From Ficedula albicollis (taxonomy: Eukaryota > Chordata > Aves > Passeriformes > Muscicapidae), in assembly GCF_000247815.1 (NCBI RefSeq), contig NC_021675.1, positions 67,732,193 through 67,796,192 on the forward strand: 64,000 bases of DNA, in the 5' to 3' direction. How positions within the stretch are numbered: the stretch's first letter is position 1; each line of letters starts with the position of its first letter. Position numbers and translations under genes: made by a program. Shown here in pieces: positions 1 through 11,410 of the stretch. The notes below the pieces were generated by a model, which saw nothing but the letters and a program-made list of their open reading frames with translations, was not told the DNA's origin and did not search any database.

Positions 1-404
1 AAGAACACCTGATTCTTATGGATACGGAATAACTTTTCTGCAGCCTTCAGCATCCTGATTAATTCTTTGTGATATCTATAAAGTTCACATGTGTCCTTGA
101 GGTGATATAAAAGTACCCTGACCCTGATATTATATGCTGTATTACTCAAGAAACAGAAGGTGACAATATAAAGAATAAAAAGGCTCCTAAAACCATGCAG
201 GAGAGCTGCAATTAAGGATGTGCAAGAAAAACAGCATAGCCATTTTCAAACTACTAAAGGCTTTACTTTACAGCACCCATCATTATTTTTTACATCATTT
301 TCCTGTGGGAATAAAAAATATTCCTCAAAACTGGGCAGAACACTGATAACTAATTTTGCAGAAGGCTGTGATCCAGACTGAGTTGCTCCTTGCAGGATAA
401 AGTC
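1..404. other. unique AT-rich DNA, no gene seen
   Basis: Stops are frequent in all frames. I see no repeat family, RNA gene or splice-flanked exon in this stretch, which leads into the tandem duplication that follows. Confidence 0.6.
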
Positions 405-790
405 ACTTCTCTTTTCTTCTCCTCAAACCTGTCTTACACTGTCAGTGTTTTCCTTCTGCCCCCTCTGTAAAAAGAAGGAGATATAGTGAGCATCCCATGT
501 TAAAGAGCAGGAGAACCTTGCAGGTTTGTGATGTAGCTGATTCTCATAAAAGAAGAAAACAGTGTTTTCCTTCTGCCCCCTCTGTAAAAAGGAGATACAG
601 TGACCATCCCATGTTAAAGAGCAGGAGAACCTTAACTTCTCTTTTCTTCTCCTCAAACCTGTCTTACACTGTCAGTGTTTTCCTTCTGCCCCCTCTGTAA
701 AAAGAAGGAGATATAGTGAGCATCCCATGTTAAAGAGCAGGAGAACCTTGCAGGTTTGTGATGTAGCTGATTCTCATAAAAGAAGAAAAG
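405..790. repeat. tandem duplication with a partial middle copy
   Basis: A segment beginning ACTTCTCTTTTCTTC at 405 recurs at 635, an offset of 230. Between the two full copies (about 405-560 and 635-790) lies a partial third copy (about 561-633) that starts at the AGTGTTTTCC motif and has a few differences, such as loss of AAG before GAGATA. The copies are nearly identical. The short open frames across this interval are by-products of the repetition and do not look like genes. Confidence 0.93.
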
Positions 791-2395
791 GTTTTTACTT
801 TATCCAGCATCTCTAAATCTGGCTATTGCTTATTAAGGAGTAGGACCATCCATTGGCATGGTCATGGATGCACTGGAGGTGAGATTCCTCAGTGCCACAC
901 CTGTATGCCTCAAATACCACAGACTGCATTTTCCCTGTGTACTTGGTACAGAATTATGTGTTAGCATCAGAAAATAAACTGTACTCAAGGTAACCGTGGT
1001 GACACTAACACAGATGTACTATGGATGGTGCATGCTGCAACATGGAAATCTAAAAGGTAAATGCTCTGAATTTCCTCTTGGCCTGAGGAGCAAGGCAAGG
1101 AGACCTGAACCCAGGGAACCAAATTTGGAGAGATGCTACCTCATCCTCCTGAAAACCACTGGAGCAAAAACTCTCACTCCCCCTTTCAGTTCTCACTGAA
1201 AACGTGTGATACAAGCAGCTGTGATTTGACAGTCACGAGATTCAATTATCACACGTGGGCATCAACACAGTCTTTGCTTTAAGCAAAGCTCTATATTTCA
1301 GTTTCTCTGTTCAGTGAGCAATGTTGTTTGATTCAGAATAGAGTATGGACAAAAGAAAGGCAATATGAATAATCAGGGACTTTGTTGTTGAGAAATCCAG
1401 TGGCAAAACACAGTATGGCTCAGTAGAAAGAAAAGATCATATATATAAAGGTTACAGTGTGAAAGATATAAGAAATCCATGGTATTCCTGCAACAAATAC
1501 ATAATCTTACAAAAGAACAGAGAGTGAATTTAGGAACTGGTTCTGGCTGATCATATTTTGGTTGACCAGCACTTATGTAGGTGATGCCTTGCTAATAGCA
1601 AACCTGTCTATCCAACCCCATGTGGGGCTGCCATATGTCCAGAAGATCTGTACATGCCATGTTTTCTCTCTAGATCTGTAAGTGTTTTGGCTAGTTTTCT
1701 GGGATTTCCAGGCATCTGGCAGCTCATATGGGCAAGCAGGACCAGCTGAGCTGCTGACCTCAGAGGCTCTGAACGTGAATGCATCAATCCCAAAGCACAT
1801 GTCTAGTAAAACCCTGATGGAAATATGACAGGTCTAGACTATGTGGGTCTCTTATTCTGTGAGCTGTCTCAGTTGAGAAAACAGGCAGTAGCTGGAGTAA
1901 AAGCAAAAATATGAAACACAACTCAGGAATATGCCACTGGTGGGGTTTGCCAATGTAAAACACTTTGGAGAACAGGGGTAGGTGGAAAGAGTTAATGCAC
2001 CTGAGCTGTGCAGGTCCCAGGCAGCCCAGGGAGCTGCCACAAGAAGAAGAATCAAAGACATGGAGCGCATTCAGCCAAAGAAATCAGAGCCTACTGCTGA
2101 GAAGATAACTGCTGTTCCACAGCCCTGTGCTCCCAGGGGTGGGATAACATGAGAGAGGAAGGATGGGCAAATGCTGCCTGTGCACCACACGCAGCTCGAG
2201 GGCACTTCAAGTACATCTTCCATGTTCCAGCTGTGGATTGATCTCTGCAGGATGCAACTGGCACAAGGGGAGACACGACCAAATAATGCAGATACCAGAT
2301 GAAGCAAAACCACGGGAACTACTGAGACTCACAGAGCTGAATGACACTTAGATTTCATGGCATGTTCAGCTCATCCTGGTGGGGAATTCTGAAAA
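791..2395. other. unique non-coding DNA
   Basis: This is unique sequence with no recognised transposon. Short open frames of 60-80 codons occur on both strands, but they overlap one another and carry no recognisable motif. Nothing else is visible. Confidence 0.55.
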
Positions 2396-2521
2396 GGTTT
2401 TCTTGCCTCCCACCTCTGAACTGTTTTGCGTGATGCTCTTCCCTTTACCCCTCCAAGGGGTTTTCTTGCCTCCCACCTCTGAACTGTTTTGTGTGATGCC
2501 CTTCCCTTTACCCCTCCAAGA
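2396..2521. repeat. 63-bp tandem duplication
   Basis: Two adjacent copies (2396-2458 and 2459-2521) carry the same TTTTCTTGCCTCCCACC start and CCCTTTACCCCTCCAAG end. They differ at two or three positions (GCGTGATGCTC versus GTGTGATGCCC). Confidence 0.93.
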
Positions 2522-5500
2522 TGTGTTATGTACCTTGTGACAGATTTTGGGTTGCAGCTGATGGAGCCAGGAATGTTGGACACTGCAATGGCAGAAGACA
2601 CTGAACTCAAAATCAAATCAAATGCAAATCAAGTAGCAAAGAAGCCCTGCAAGTTGCTCTTAAATGAATTTAAGGCTTAAGGAGTTTAGCAGGAATAACA
2701 CAACCTCCTTTTGAGGAAGTAATGTGGAATAATAAAAACAGTAGTGCTTAAGGCTGTGTAACAGTCTGTACACAAGAGAATTACCCAGATAATTCAAAAC
2801 TGACACTGAGGTGTAAGCAGGCTGCAGACCAGAGGTAGAAGACAGAGAAATGTTTGCTTACAGCACAACACCATCAGTGATAGCATCTGTAAAGTTAAAG
2901 TGAGTTGTCATTACTGCTTTAGGAAAAAAAGAAGGCATTAATCTCCACTCTATAAAGGAAAAACAATAAAGCTGTTAAAAGCACTGGTCTCCCCAGAAAA
3001 TAAGCAGCTGAAAAAAAGGAAGGCAAAGAATTCATAATAATAAAAATTCCAAAATAATGAAACTTTTCAAACAGTACTCCATTATAAAAGTGTTTGTCAC
3101 TCAGTCCATGCATCCTGAAATAGTAAGCAAAAAGGAGGAATAACACAGGTTTGAGGCAAAAAAAGGGAGAGAAGTGACAGTGATTTGGGGGAATTGCAGG
3201 AAATTTGGGACTGCCTCAATAAATTACATCAAATCTGATTATGAAAACACACGTGCTAAAGCCACAGATGAGGAATACTGTAGCTGGGATCCCAGAGGCT
3301 TTTCATAGCACCCACTGAGGAGAGAGACAAAAGAGCTGAATTTGAAAAGGCAGCTGCAATCTCTAGCAGCCAGCATCATCTCACCTGCACCACAGATGCT
3401 TTAAGATGTAAACTCCTGGTGGGACAGCTGTGATGCTTCCTAATGCTGCTGCTAAGTGGAGAAGCAATGACAATGAGATGGTGTGAGGAAATGAAAACAA
3501 GGCCGAGCAAAGATGGAGAATTATTTCAGCCCTGCTTCCGAGCCTTTCCCCGGAGGTCTGCTGCCTTAGCTGCTCTGAAAAGAGCACACCAGTTTAGGAA
3601 GCCACTAAAGCAGTAATAGAAATAATAATAACAGCAGTAACAGGCTGCTTTATGTACTCTCTCCGTGAGGACCTTCACTGCTGACAAACCAAGGCAACAC
3701 GGGAATGAGATTTTGAAATATGCTGCCCAGGCTAGGAAGAAAAAAAACAAGCTGAAGATACCAACACAGTGAATGTGGAACGAGTTTTGGGACCTTAGGG
3801 GAATCAAAGTAATAGAAAAAAAAAATATTACAGGAATTGCACATTGTTTATTGGGGGGGGGTGAAGGGAAACCAATCACACAGTGATTTGAAAGCACTAT
3901 TAGAGTGGAGACTGCAGGGCAACTAAGGCTGATAGAGCATTTCACTATGAAACATGATTTTAGTATTAAATATCCCATCTAGCTGTGAGATAGTCCTCAA
4001 CCAAGAGCAGGTTATTGGTAAAAATGAATCAACTCACAGCCAGTCTGTTTTGTGAGGAATATGCCAATTTGGGTTGCAGGAGGTGGGTGACCCAGCTGGG
4101 CTGTGAGCAGCAGCAGTGAGGGATGGGCTGGGCTGGATTCAGGCTGAGCTGAAGGATGCTGTGGGTCAGAAATACCCACTCGATCACTGTTCTTCAGTGT
4201 AACACCTGCATTGCAATTCCCCAGCCTGTGGGCAAAGCAGGGAGCAGACATTCCTCTTTCTGGACTCATTTCATCCCTTCTCTTTCACAGAATCTAAGGA
4301 AAATCTCTTTCTCTTTCCCCCCCTTTTTTTCCCCCCTTTCTCTAGCCCACTCCTCTTTTTTAAAATACCATTTTTAAAAATGTTATTTGGTTAGGAATTT
4401 TTTTTTTTTTTACACAAAATATTTCAGTATTTTACAGGGATTAAAAACATTATAACATCATTGCTGATATGGACTTGCATGATGCTGCACATTTTGAATT
4501 TCGGTTACAGATGTCATAGCTTTATTCTTTGCATGCTTTATTATTTATTCCACTGATTTTTTTTTTTCAGAAGGGGGTAGTGAATATCCTTTTAATTTTT
4601 TTGTCACTCAAAAGCAACTTGATGGTTTTCCAAGAACTGAGATTAGAGATACAACTACCAGTGCTGAAAGTACTGATTCCTCACTTGCACCAATGAAGTT
4701 TTAGCCATAAATATTCTCTGAGTGACCAAACCATGAGGTAACTGAAGTTGCATAGCACTGATGTAAAAGGTCTTATTTACTTAAAAGTCAGTCCTTATCT
4801 GCATTGCTACCAGGAGTCTGCTTAGTTAGGCTCTAAATGTTACAGTATAGTCATAATCTAATGATGGACTGTATGCTATTGTTAATCCAAGTCTGAGTCT
4901 TGTCAGGAATTACAGTTTGTAGAATATTGAATTGTTAAAATTCGCTGTGGCTAATTTAGATTCTGAGTGGAAGTTTCATACGGAAAATATGGATTGAAGC
5001 GTATTAAGAAAAATTGCTACCACTTTTTAACATCAGAGTATTTCAAATACTATTTTATGAAAAATCTATTTTTTATTTGTCTGATCACTTCTTTATGACT
5101 CCACAACATGAACTGATTGCATTTCAGATTTTGCTTATGTATTTTTTTAAATTTTTTTCTTTTTTCCCTTTTAACATATTTAACCCTAAACCAGAAAGTA
5201 GATCCAACTTTCAGTGGAAATTTCAAAAACAAAACTCTTATTATTCTGAGAAGAAAACCATGGATGAGTTCATTAATAACACTGATCAATCAGGTGGAAC
5301 ACACACTCCATGGATCCACTGACTTTTCTGACAGCTGCAACAAAGTCATCAAAATAACTAAAATTTATTTAGAAAAATAAGAACTTTGGAGACACTGGTG
5401 TATATTTACATGTGTGGGTCCTTGTTGTAGATGTAAAGAGATACAGATACAGATAAAAGCTTTTCCATGTGCTTAAGAGCCAAGCTCCCAGTCTAACCAA

Positions 5501-7421
5501 CACCCCTGTGGTTGCAAGCACACAGGAATGAACTATTTTGTTGTAGCTGGGCAGGCAGCACATCCCATAATGAACAAACTACATGCTGCTGAGATTCTGT
5601 CTCCCTGTGGTTTGTGGAACTTTCAAACATTTCTTCTTTGATCTCTTGTTCCTTTCCAACACAACCTCTGCCATACAATTTTATTTTCTTTTTTCACTGC
5701 TTTTTCCTTTTTAATTTTCTTACTTTCCTGTTTTCCCCTGTGTGTTCTCCAGTTGCTTGTTATCTTTTTTCCTTTTCTTTCTTTTTTTTTTTAATACACC
5801 ATGAGCAGTCATTTTGCATGCAGACTTCCCAGTGAAAATGCACTAATTAGGAGTGAAAATATAGCACAAAGAGTTTGACAAAAATGGTGATGGATAAATA
5901 CCTTTCTTGACACACATTCTCAGTTTACTTTCACTGAATCAAAGGTTGGATTGAGACTGTTTCCAAGAAAAGCTTTCCATACCTCTGAGTTTCCTCATTT
6001 GGCCTCATCAGGTCACTTTAACACAGCTCTAAAAGTAGAAATAAAGAGAAACTCTTGCAGCATATTTTAACAGATGTACATTGGCTTACTTTCAGGAACA
6101 CTAATATGACTGCAGTAAATTCTTATCAAATTCTTATCAAATGCCTGATCAAATCAGGCAGGGCTGAAATGGCAGAACAGCTCTGTTGGTTAGGGAAGCC
6201 TCTCTGCAGAGCTTCCCTGCTCCAGACTTTCCTTGGGGCTCATCTGCCCCTGAGCAGGTATCCAGTTTTATTTAATTGTTTAGTTATTTGATTTTAATGT
6301 TCTGAGGCTCTTCATTCAGTGAGAGAACATAGAGACAAGTGCACAGAAGTCAACTCAGACCTTTAGTAGCTGATTCAACTTCAGTAGTGTCACTTGTTCC
6401 TTCCCTGATGAGAGAAGGGTAAGGGAAAGATATTTTTTAAAAAGTTTAGGTGCAATGAGTCTGGATCTTGCTGTTCCTGTTGTTTGTTTTCCCCATGGAG
6501 TTTCCTGATATTCTCTTCAACCTCAGAGTTCAGCTTTTCACATCCTTCTAGTATTTACAAAGAAACCCAGAATACTTTAAGTTGTATTGTAAGTAATCTG
6601 ATTAATAATGGAAGCAGAAGATATCCAGAACAGAGATTTCATTTAAAATAGCTTCATTTTTCCATAGTATTTTCTAAGAGATACTTGAAATTTCAGGAAA
6701 TCTGGACTAGAATGGAATAATCAGTAATATAAAGCTGCTTGAATGATAAACAGCACAGCAAATGCTTTGGAGTTGTAGATAAAGGCAGGAGTTTTATGAG
6801 TGATTTGCAGCAAATAATTTTATTTGATGAATTTAGCTGTCTTTCCTGTTGGTGTTCTGTGAATATTGACTCATTATGTGAAATTATTCACAAATTACTT
6901 TAGTGAATAATTCTTGCTTTGCAGATCCCATACAAATAGTTCCTAGCAGATATTTGTAATTTTTTCTCCTTTTTTTTAAATGCGGTTTGTAAGCATGGAG
7001 CATTGTTTCTGTTACTTAGCAGCTTGACTTATATAGCAAAGCAACACAGCAGGAATTGCAGATTTTCCATTATGCTATCTGAAATCCATTTTAGAGAATT
7101 CAGTGAATATTGACACTCGAATGTTTTGATGAGCAGAATTCTCATCAGCAATAACTGAGCTCATACATCTCTGCAGGAAAAGAAAATACACAAGAATAAC
7201 ATGCTCTGATAGACACTGAGTCGGGGGCAGGTGGGTTCTAAATGAAACTGTTTTATGATTCTAGCAATGGATGCTTTCAAACCCAAATGAGTCCATTCAT
7301 ATTCCTTATTCTACCTTACTGAAATGAGAGGTGGGTTCATCTCTGCACCTCCAGACATCAAAGAATTAAGGATTATGTCTAAACTCATCATCTCTAAGCT
7401 CATCATTGATGCTCTCTCTAA
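2522..7421. other. unique AT-rich DNA with T-runs
   Basis: About 4.9 kb without a recognisable gene or transposon. It has pyrimidine-rich runs at about 4309-4345, a 14-T run at 4398-4411, and T/C-rich DNA at about 5760-5792. The open frame of about 150 codons on the - strand (3526-3978) has an implausible composition (runs of Y, C and F from low-complexity DNA) and is not called. Confidence 0.5.
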
Positions 7422-7599
7422 AATAAAAGTTCATTTCTTTCACCTGTCTCAGAGCTATTGTGAAAGTGTGTAGAATTTACACTTTTGGGGTATTTGCAGT
7501 ATTCCACTGGAATAAAAGTTCATTTCTTTCACCTGTCTCAGACCTATTGTGAAAGTGTGTAGAATTTACACTTTCGGGGTATTTGCAGTATTCCACTGA
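7422..7599. repeat. 89-bp tandem duplication
   Basis: AATAAAAGTTCATTTC at 7422 is repeated at 7511. The two copies run through to TATTCCACTG and differ at only a few positions (AGAGC/AGACC, TTTTGGGG/TTTCGGGG). Confidence 0.94.
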
Positions 7600-7655
7600 C
7601 TGACAAGGGAACCTACTTATGGACTGGAAAGCCAGTGCCAGGGAATAATTCACAG

Positions 7656-8097
7656 GAAAGAATTTCTTCCCAATATCCAATATAAATTTACCCTATTTCA
7701 GTTTAAAGCCATTCCTGTTATGGCTGCATTTATCCAAGAAAGATCAAACTGGAACAACAGGGGAGATTAGGACAAGGAGGGAGATGTGGAATTAGATTCC
7801 AAAAACTATTAAAAATCTGGCTGGCTTGAGAGAAAAGAAATTAAGAAATAAGAAATACATGCATGGAACAGAGAGTGAAAGAATTTCTTCCCAATATCCA
7901 ATATAAATTTACCCTATTTCAGTTTAAAGCCATTCCTGTTATGGCTGCATTTATCCAAGAAAGATCAAACTGGAACAACAGGGGAGATTAGGACAAGGAG
8001 GGAGATGTGGAATTAGATTCCAAAAACTATTAAAAATCTGGCTGGATTGAGAGAAAAATTAAGAAATAAGAAATACATGCTTGGAACAGAGAGATAA
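7656..8097 (-). repeat. 221-bp tandem duplication containing an old CR1 fragment
   Basis: Two nearly identical copies lie at about 7656-7876 and 7877-8097. Each begins with about 65 bp (7656-7721 and 7877-7942) that I recognise as a piece of the CR1 LINE 3' region in reverse orientation (GAATTTCTTCCCAATATCC followed by the CAGTTTAAAGCCATTCC block). The rest of each unit is unique. Because both copies contain the CR1 piece, the duplication is younger than the CR1 insertion. The second copy lacks a few bases near its end. Confidence 0.88.
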
Positions 8098-8948
8098 AAA
8101 ACAAGGAGTGTGAAAAATGCTTAAATGAAAGGATAGTGTAAGAAGATGAATTAATGAGGGTTAAATGAATGCACAATACACATACAAACATGAAGGGATG
8201 GAAACTAGAAACATTTTGTTGTAAATGGAGAAAGGAATTTGAATTTGCACCTGCAGCAGTAAAAAGCCCGACTAGTTTCATGAAAGGGATTATATTATTT
8301 GATGTTGTATCTATTATCTTTCAGTCCTGCATTTCCCTCAGCTTTTTGGCGTCTTGGGGATTTTTGTTGGCTTTTCAGGTTTTTTTTATTCCTTGCTGGG
8401 TTTTTTTACTTGTTTTATTTTAAAGGACAGACTAACAGTCAAAAAAGTGAGGTCACACTTTTCTCTGGAAGTTTTGTTGGAATTGAAGACTGCAAACTGA
8501 GCAGTAATTATTCACTCATGAAAGTTTGCTCTACTCCAGATTTCTCCTGTTTCTCACTAAATTTCATACTTATGAGCTTTTACCAGAACATTTCACCCAC
8601 GAAACAGCTGCTCAATTGTTAGAGGAAAAATGCAGTCGAGGAACTCTCAAAAACCAGTTTCATTCTCATGATTTCTGTGTATGTTCAGGCATCACCAGCA
8701 CCCAGGGGAATATCCACTCTCTATTGCAGGGAAAGGGACATTATCCTGTTTAATACCTCCAAGGGTGATTAAAAATATTCCAGATACCTGAGGCCTATGG
8801 CTTGTGAACAAAATTCCATTTCAAATATTACTTTACAGGGGCAGGCACTTCATGCAGGCAAAAAAATTTCCTTGCTTATCCTTTTATTATTCATCTTCAA
8901 CTATTAACAGTGGGTGATGATGGATTAATTTACTAATCTGCAATCAAC
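8098..8948. other. unique non-coding DNA
   Basis: AT-rich and unique, with T-rich clusters near 8375-8425. No gene, RNA or recognised repeat is seen. Confidence 0.55.
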
Positions 8949-9225
8949 TGTTGCATGTAGGTAAAGCCTTATAAAATAAGGGCCTTGTTACCCTTGTGAA
9001 ATGATGGCTCAGGCCTTGGAATAGGGGCAGAGAGACGTGAGAGATGAGAGAGACTCTGACTGCTGCATGCCCACATCGTGGTGCATGGTGGGTGGCTGGC
9101 TTGGGCTTGTTGTGCCTTAAAACCATGTCACTGATAAAGGGCTAACTGCTGAAAAATGCCTGGTTTTGCAATAAAAGAACTCTCCTTTGCACTGCCTGGG
9201 AACTCTGTGTCCTTTGCTTTCTACA
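8949..9225 (+). mobile_element. short solo LTR of an endogenous retrovirus (candidate)
   Basis: The element starts TGTTGCATGTAGG and ends CTTTCTACA, giving canonical TG...CA termini over 277 bp. It is flanked by ATCAAC on the left (8943-8948) and GTCAAC on the right (9226-9231): five of six bases match, as expected for an aged TSD. An AATAAA polyadenylation signal lies at 9170, followed by a short U5-like tail with the GGGAACTCTGTGTCC block, which supports + orientation. A TTATAAAATAAG motif lies near the left end. No internal retroviral sequence adjoins it, so it is a solo LTR. The family is not identified. An alternative end at CAACA (9232) gives matched TGTTG/CAACA termini but no TSD. Confidence 0.6.
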
Positions 9226-9438
9226 GTCAACAAGCACTCCATCTATTTTGCTGCTCGTTACTTTTCCATCATAAATAAGAGTAGCTCAAGCAGAGGTCTG
9301 AAGTTCCCCCAGCTGTGTGCCTCAGTGCAGGTTTTGCTGGCCTTTCCCTCTGTGTGGATGGAGGAAGGAGATTTTCTCCTCCCACCACAGCTACCACTGA
9401 GGGAAGCAGGACTTCATTTCCTGGGGGTGCAAACCCAT

Positions 9439-9545
9439 CAGGTAACCCAGGTTAACTTCGTTCTTTTAATTCAGCCTCCTCTCCTATTCCCAGGTAACCC
9501 AGGTTAATATTCTGCTTTTAATTCAGGCACCTTTTCTATTCCCAG
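9439..9545. repeat. imperfect tandem duplication, about 52 bp
   Basis: AGGTAACCCAGGTTAA at 9440 recurs at 9492. Both copies continue through TTTTAATTCAG to CTATTCCCAG with several substitutions, so this duplication looks older than most others here. Confidence 0.8.
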
Positions 9546-11257
9546 ACTCCTGCTCACAGACTCCTACTCCAGCATCCTGATAACATGAGAACAGAGATTT
9601 CAATTGGATTTCAGTTGTCATTTCTTGGTTTCCTGCCATTCCTGTCTGCTCAGGGTGAACATGCAGGCTAATTTCTTCCAACACCTGATTTTCCAGCAGT
9701 GTCCCCTCCCCATAACCCCCAGGGAAGACAATTTACTGATTGCACCATTCTTCAGACCGTAGGAAAGAGAATCACAGCAACGTGGTTTTAGCAGTCAGGG
9801 GACAAGACTCCACACACTGGATGATGTTTCACCATGTTATTATTGATACAGACTAATGGTTCAGCACAGAGAGAGTGGGAACTGTGTGACAGAGCTCACA
9901 GGTTACTCCTAAGGATATTCCTGAGCCATTTCAATGTTTTTTTCCTGCTCTGCTTAAACCCCGATCTGGTTGCAAAAGAAAGTCCTTTGGGGCATAACAA
10001 AAATAAACTGGCAAACGTGGTGATGGAGAACTGAGTGACAAACACTCCTCCCAACTCTGCTCTGCTGTCAGAGCAATTTCTCATGATCTTTCTGTCCACG
10101 AGCTCCATTCAAGCCTCCCCAGCAGCCACCCAGGCACTTAATGCAGGTCTTCAGGCTGCACTGCCCTTGGACACGATGTGTGTCACTAACAATCCAAAGT
10201 GACAAGACAGCATAAGAGCTTTTGCTTAAAAAACTTATTAGCTGAGTTTAATAAATTGAAAAGGAGCCTTTTTAACTGCCTAAGGAATGTCCAAACCTCA
10301 TTTGCTTTCCATGAATTCTAAGTGGAAATTTTAATTAGAAATCACATATGTCAGACACTGTTTAAGTGATGTAAGGTTTTTTATATTTTATTTATTTATT
10401 TTTAAAAATTCAGCCTCCAGGCAGCTATCAGTTATTAAGTGTCTTCAGTCAAGTGATTTTTTTCTCCTCTCTTGTGATATGCAGTGGAGACAATTTTTGA
10501 CTATATATTCAAAATAACTTAGAAACATTCTCTTTGTGTAAATGATGTCACAGTATGCATAATGAGGCTGTACTTCTGCAGATCATGTATGTGAAAACAT
10601 GACCAAAACAAAACAAAACAAATCCTTCTTTTATTTCACCACAGAACAAAAGCTCAGCCATTTCCCCAAAATGGAAAACTTCTCTTGACTTTGTCTATAG
10701 TTATTTTACACTCTTCAAAGGGGGTGCAGCTCTAGCTCTATGTAAAGCTGTGCTAAGGCAGAACTGCAGGGCTGAAAAAAAAATTGCAGATATTGTGTAA
10801 ACTTTTCATTGAATACTCTGCCTTATTAGACTTGGGAGCTTGTGGGCAGGAGAGGGGTCAGCAGCCTCAGCAGTACTGGAAGCAGGGCTGTGGGAGGGCA
10901 AGGAGAAGGCTGATGGCAGGACTTCTCCAGCTGGAAACATCTGATTTTATGTAGTCACAAGGACAAATGATAAGAGGCTTCTCTTCTTAGTGTTGCCTGA
11001 GTTGAGACATAGCAATAGAAATATCTATGGGGCTACTTGCAGCTCAAGGAACAGAATGTACCTGATTATATACTGGTTGCTTTTCTAGCACAAATGGGGG
11101 CTCATTTCCCATTCTTCCTTAAAATTCCATCCTACAGTACTAAATATTTGAAGATATCATAAACTTTTTTGATGACTCTTTTCACTTGATCTTAATTTCC
11201 TGTCTCAATTTTTTGCCTTGACATTGCTGTCTCTCTTTCTCTCTGTAGGCAGTTTTC
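9546..11257. other. unique non-coding DNA
   Basis: No gene or known transposon is seen. A short AAAAC pentanucleotide run lies at about 10604-10620, and an AT-rich TTTATTTATT tract near 10385. Confidence 0.5.
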
Positions 11258-11349
11258 ACTTTTTTTTGGTGGTTTTTTTTGGTGATTTTTTTTGGTTTTT
11301 TTTTGTTTTGTTTATTTTGTTTTGTTTGATTTTTTTTGGTTTTTTTTTG

Positions 11350-11380
<31 letters not shown>

Positions 11381-11410
11381 GTTGTTTTTGTTTTTTTTTT
11401 TTTTTTTTTT
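11258..11410. repeat. T/G-rich microsatellite (TTTTG)n and T-runs
   Basis: About 150 bp of almost pure T and G in three parts: TTTTTTTTGG units, then a regular TTTTG pentamer array around 11361-11385, then a T-run of about 21 bases ending at 11410. The F-rich open frame across it is translated low-complexity DNA. Confidence 0.95.

Noticed and set aside
3526..3978. 150-codon - strand frame
   Set aside because: It contains low-complexity Y/C/F runs from AT-rich trinucleotide-like DNA; no homology is recognised.
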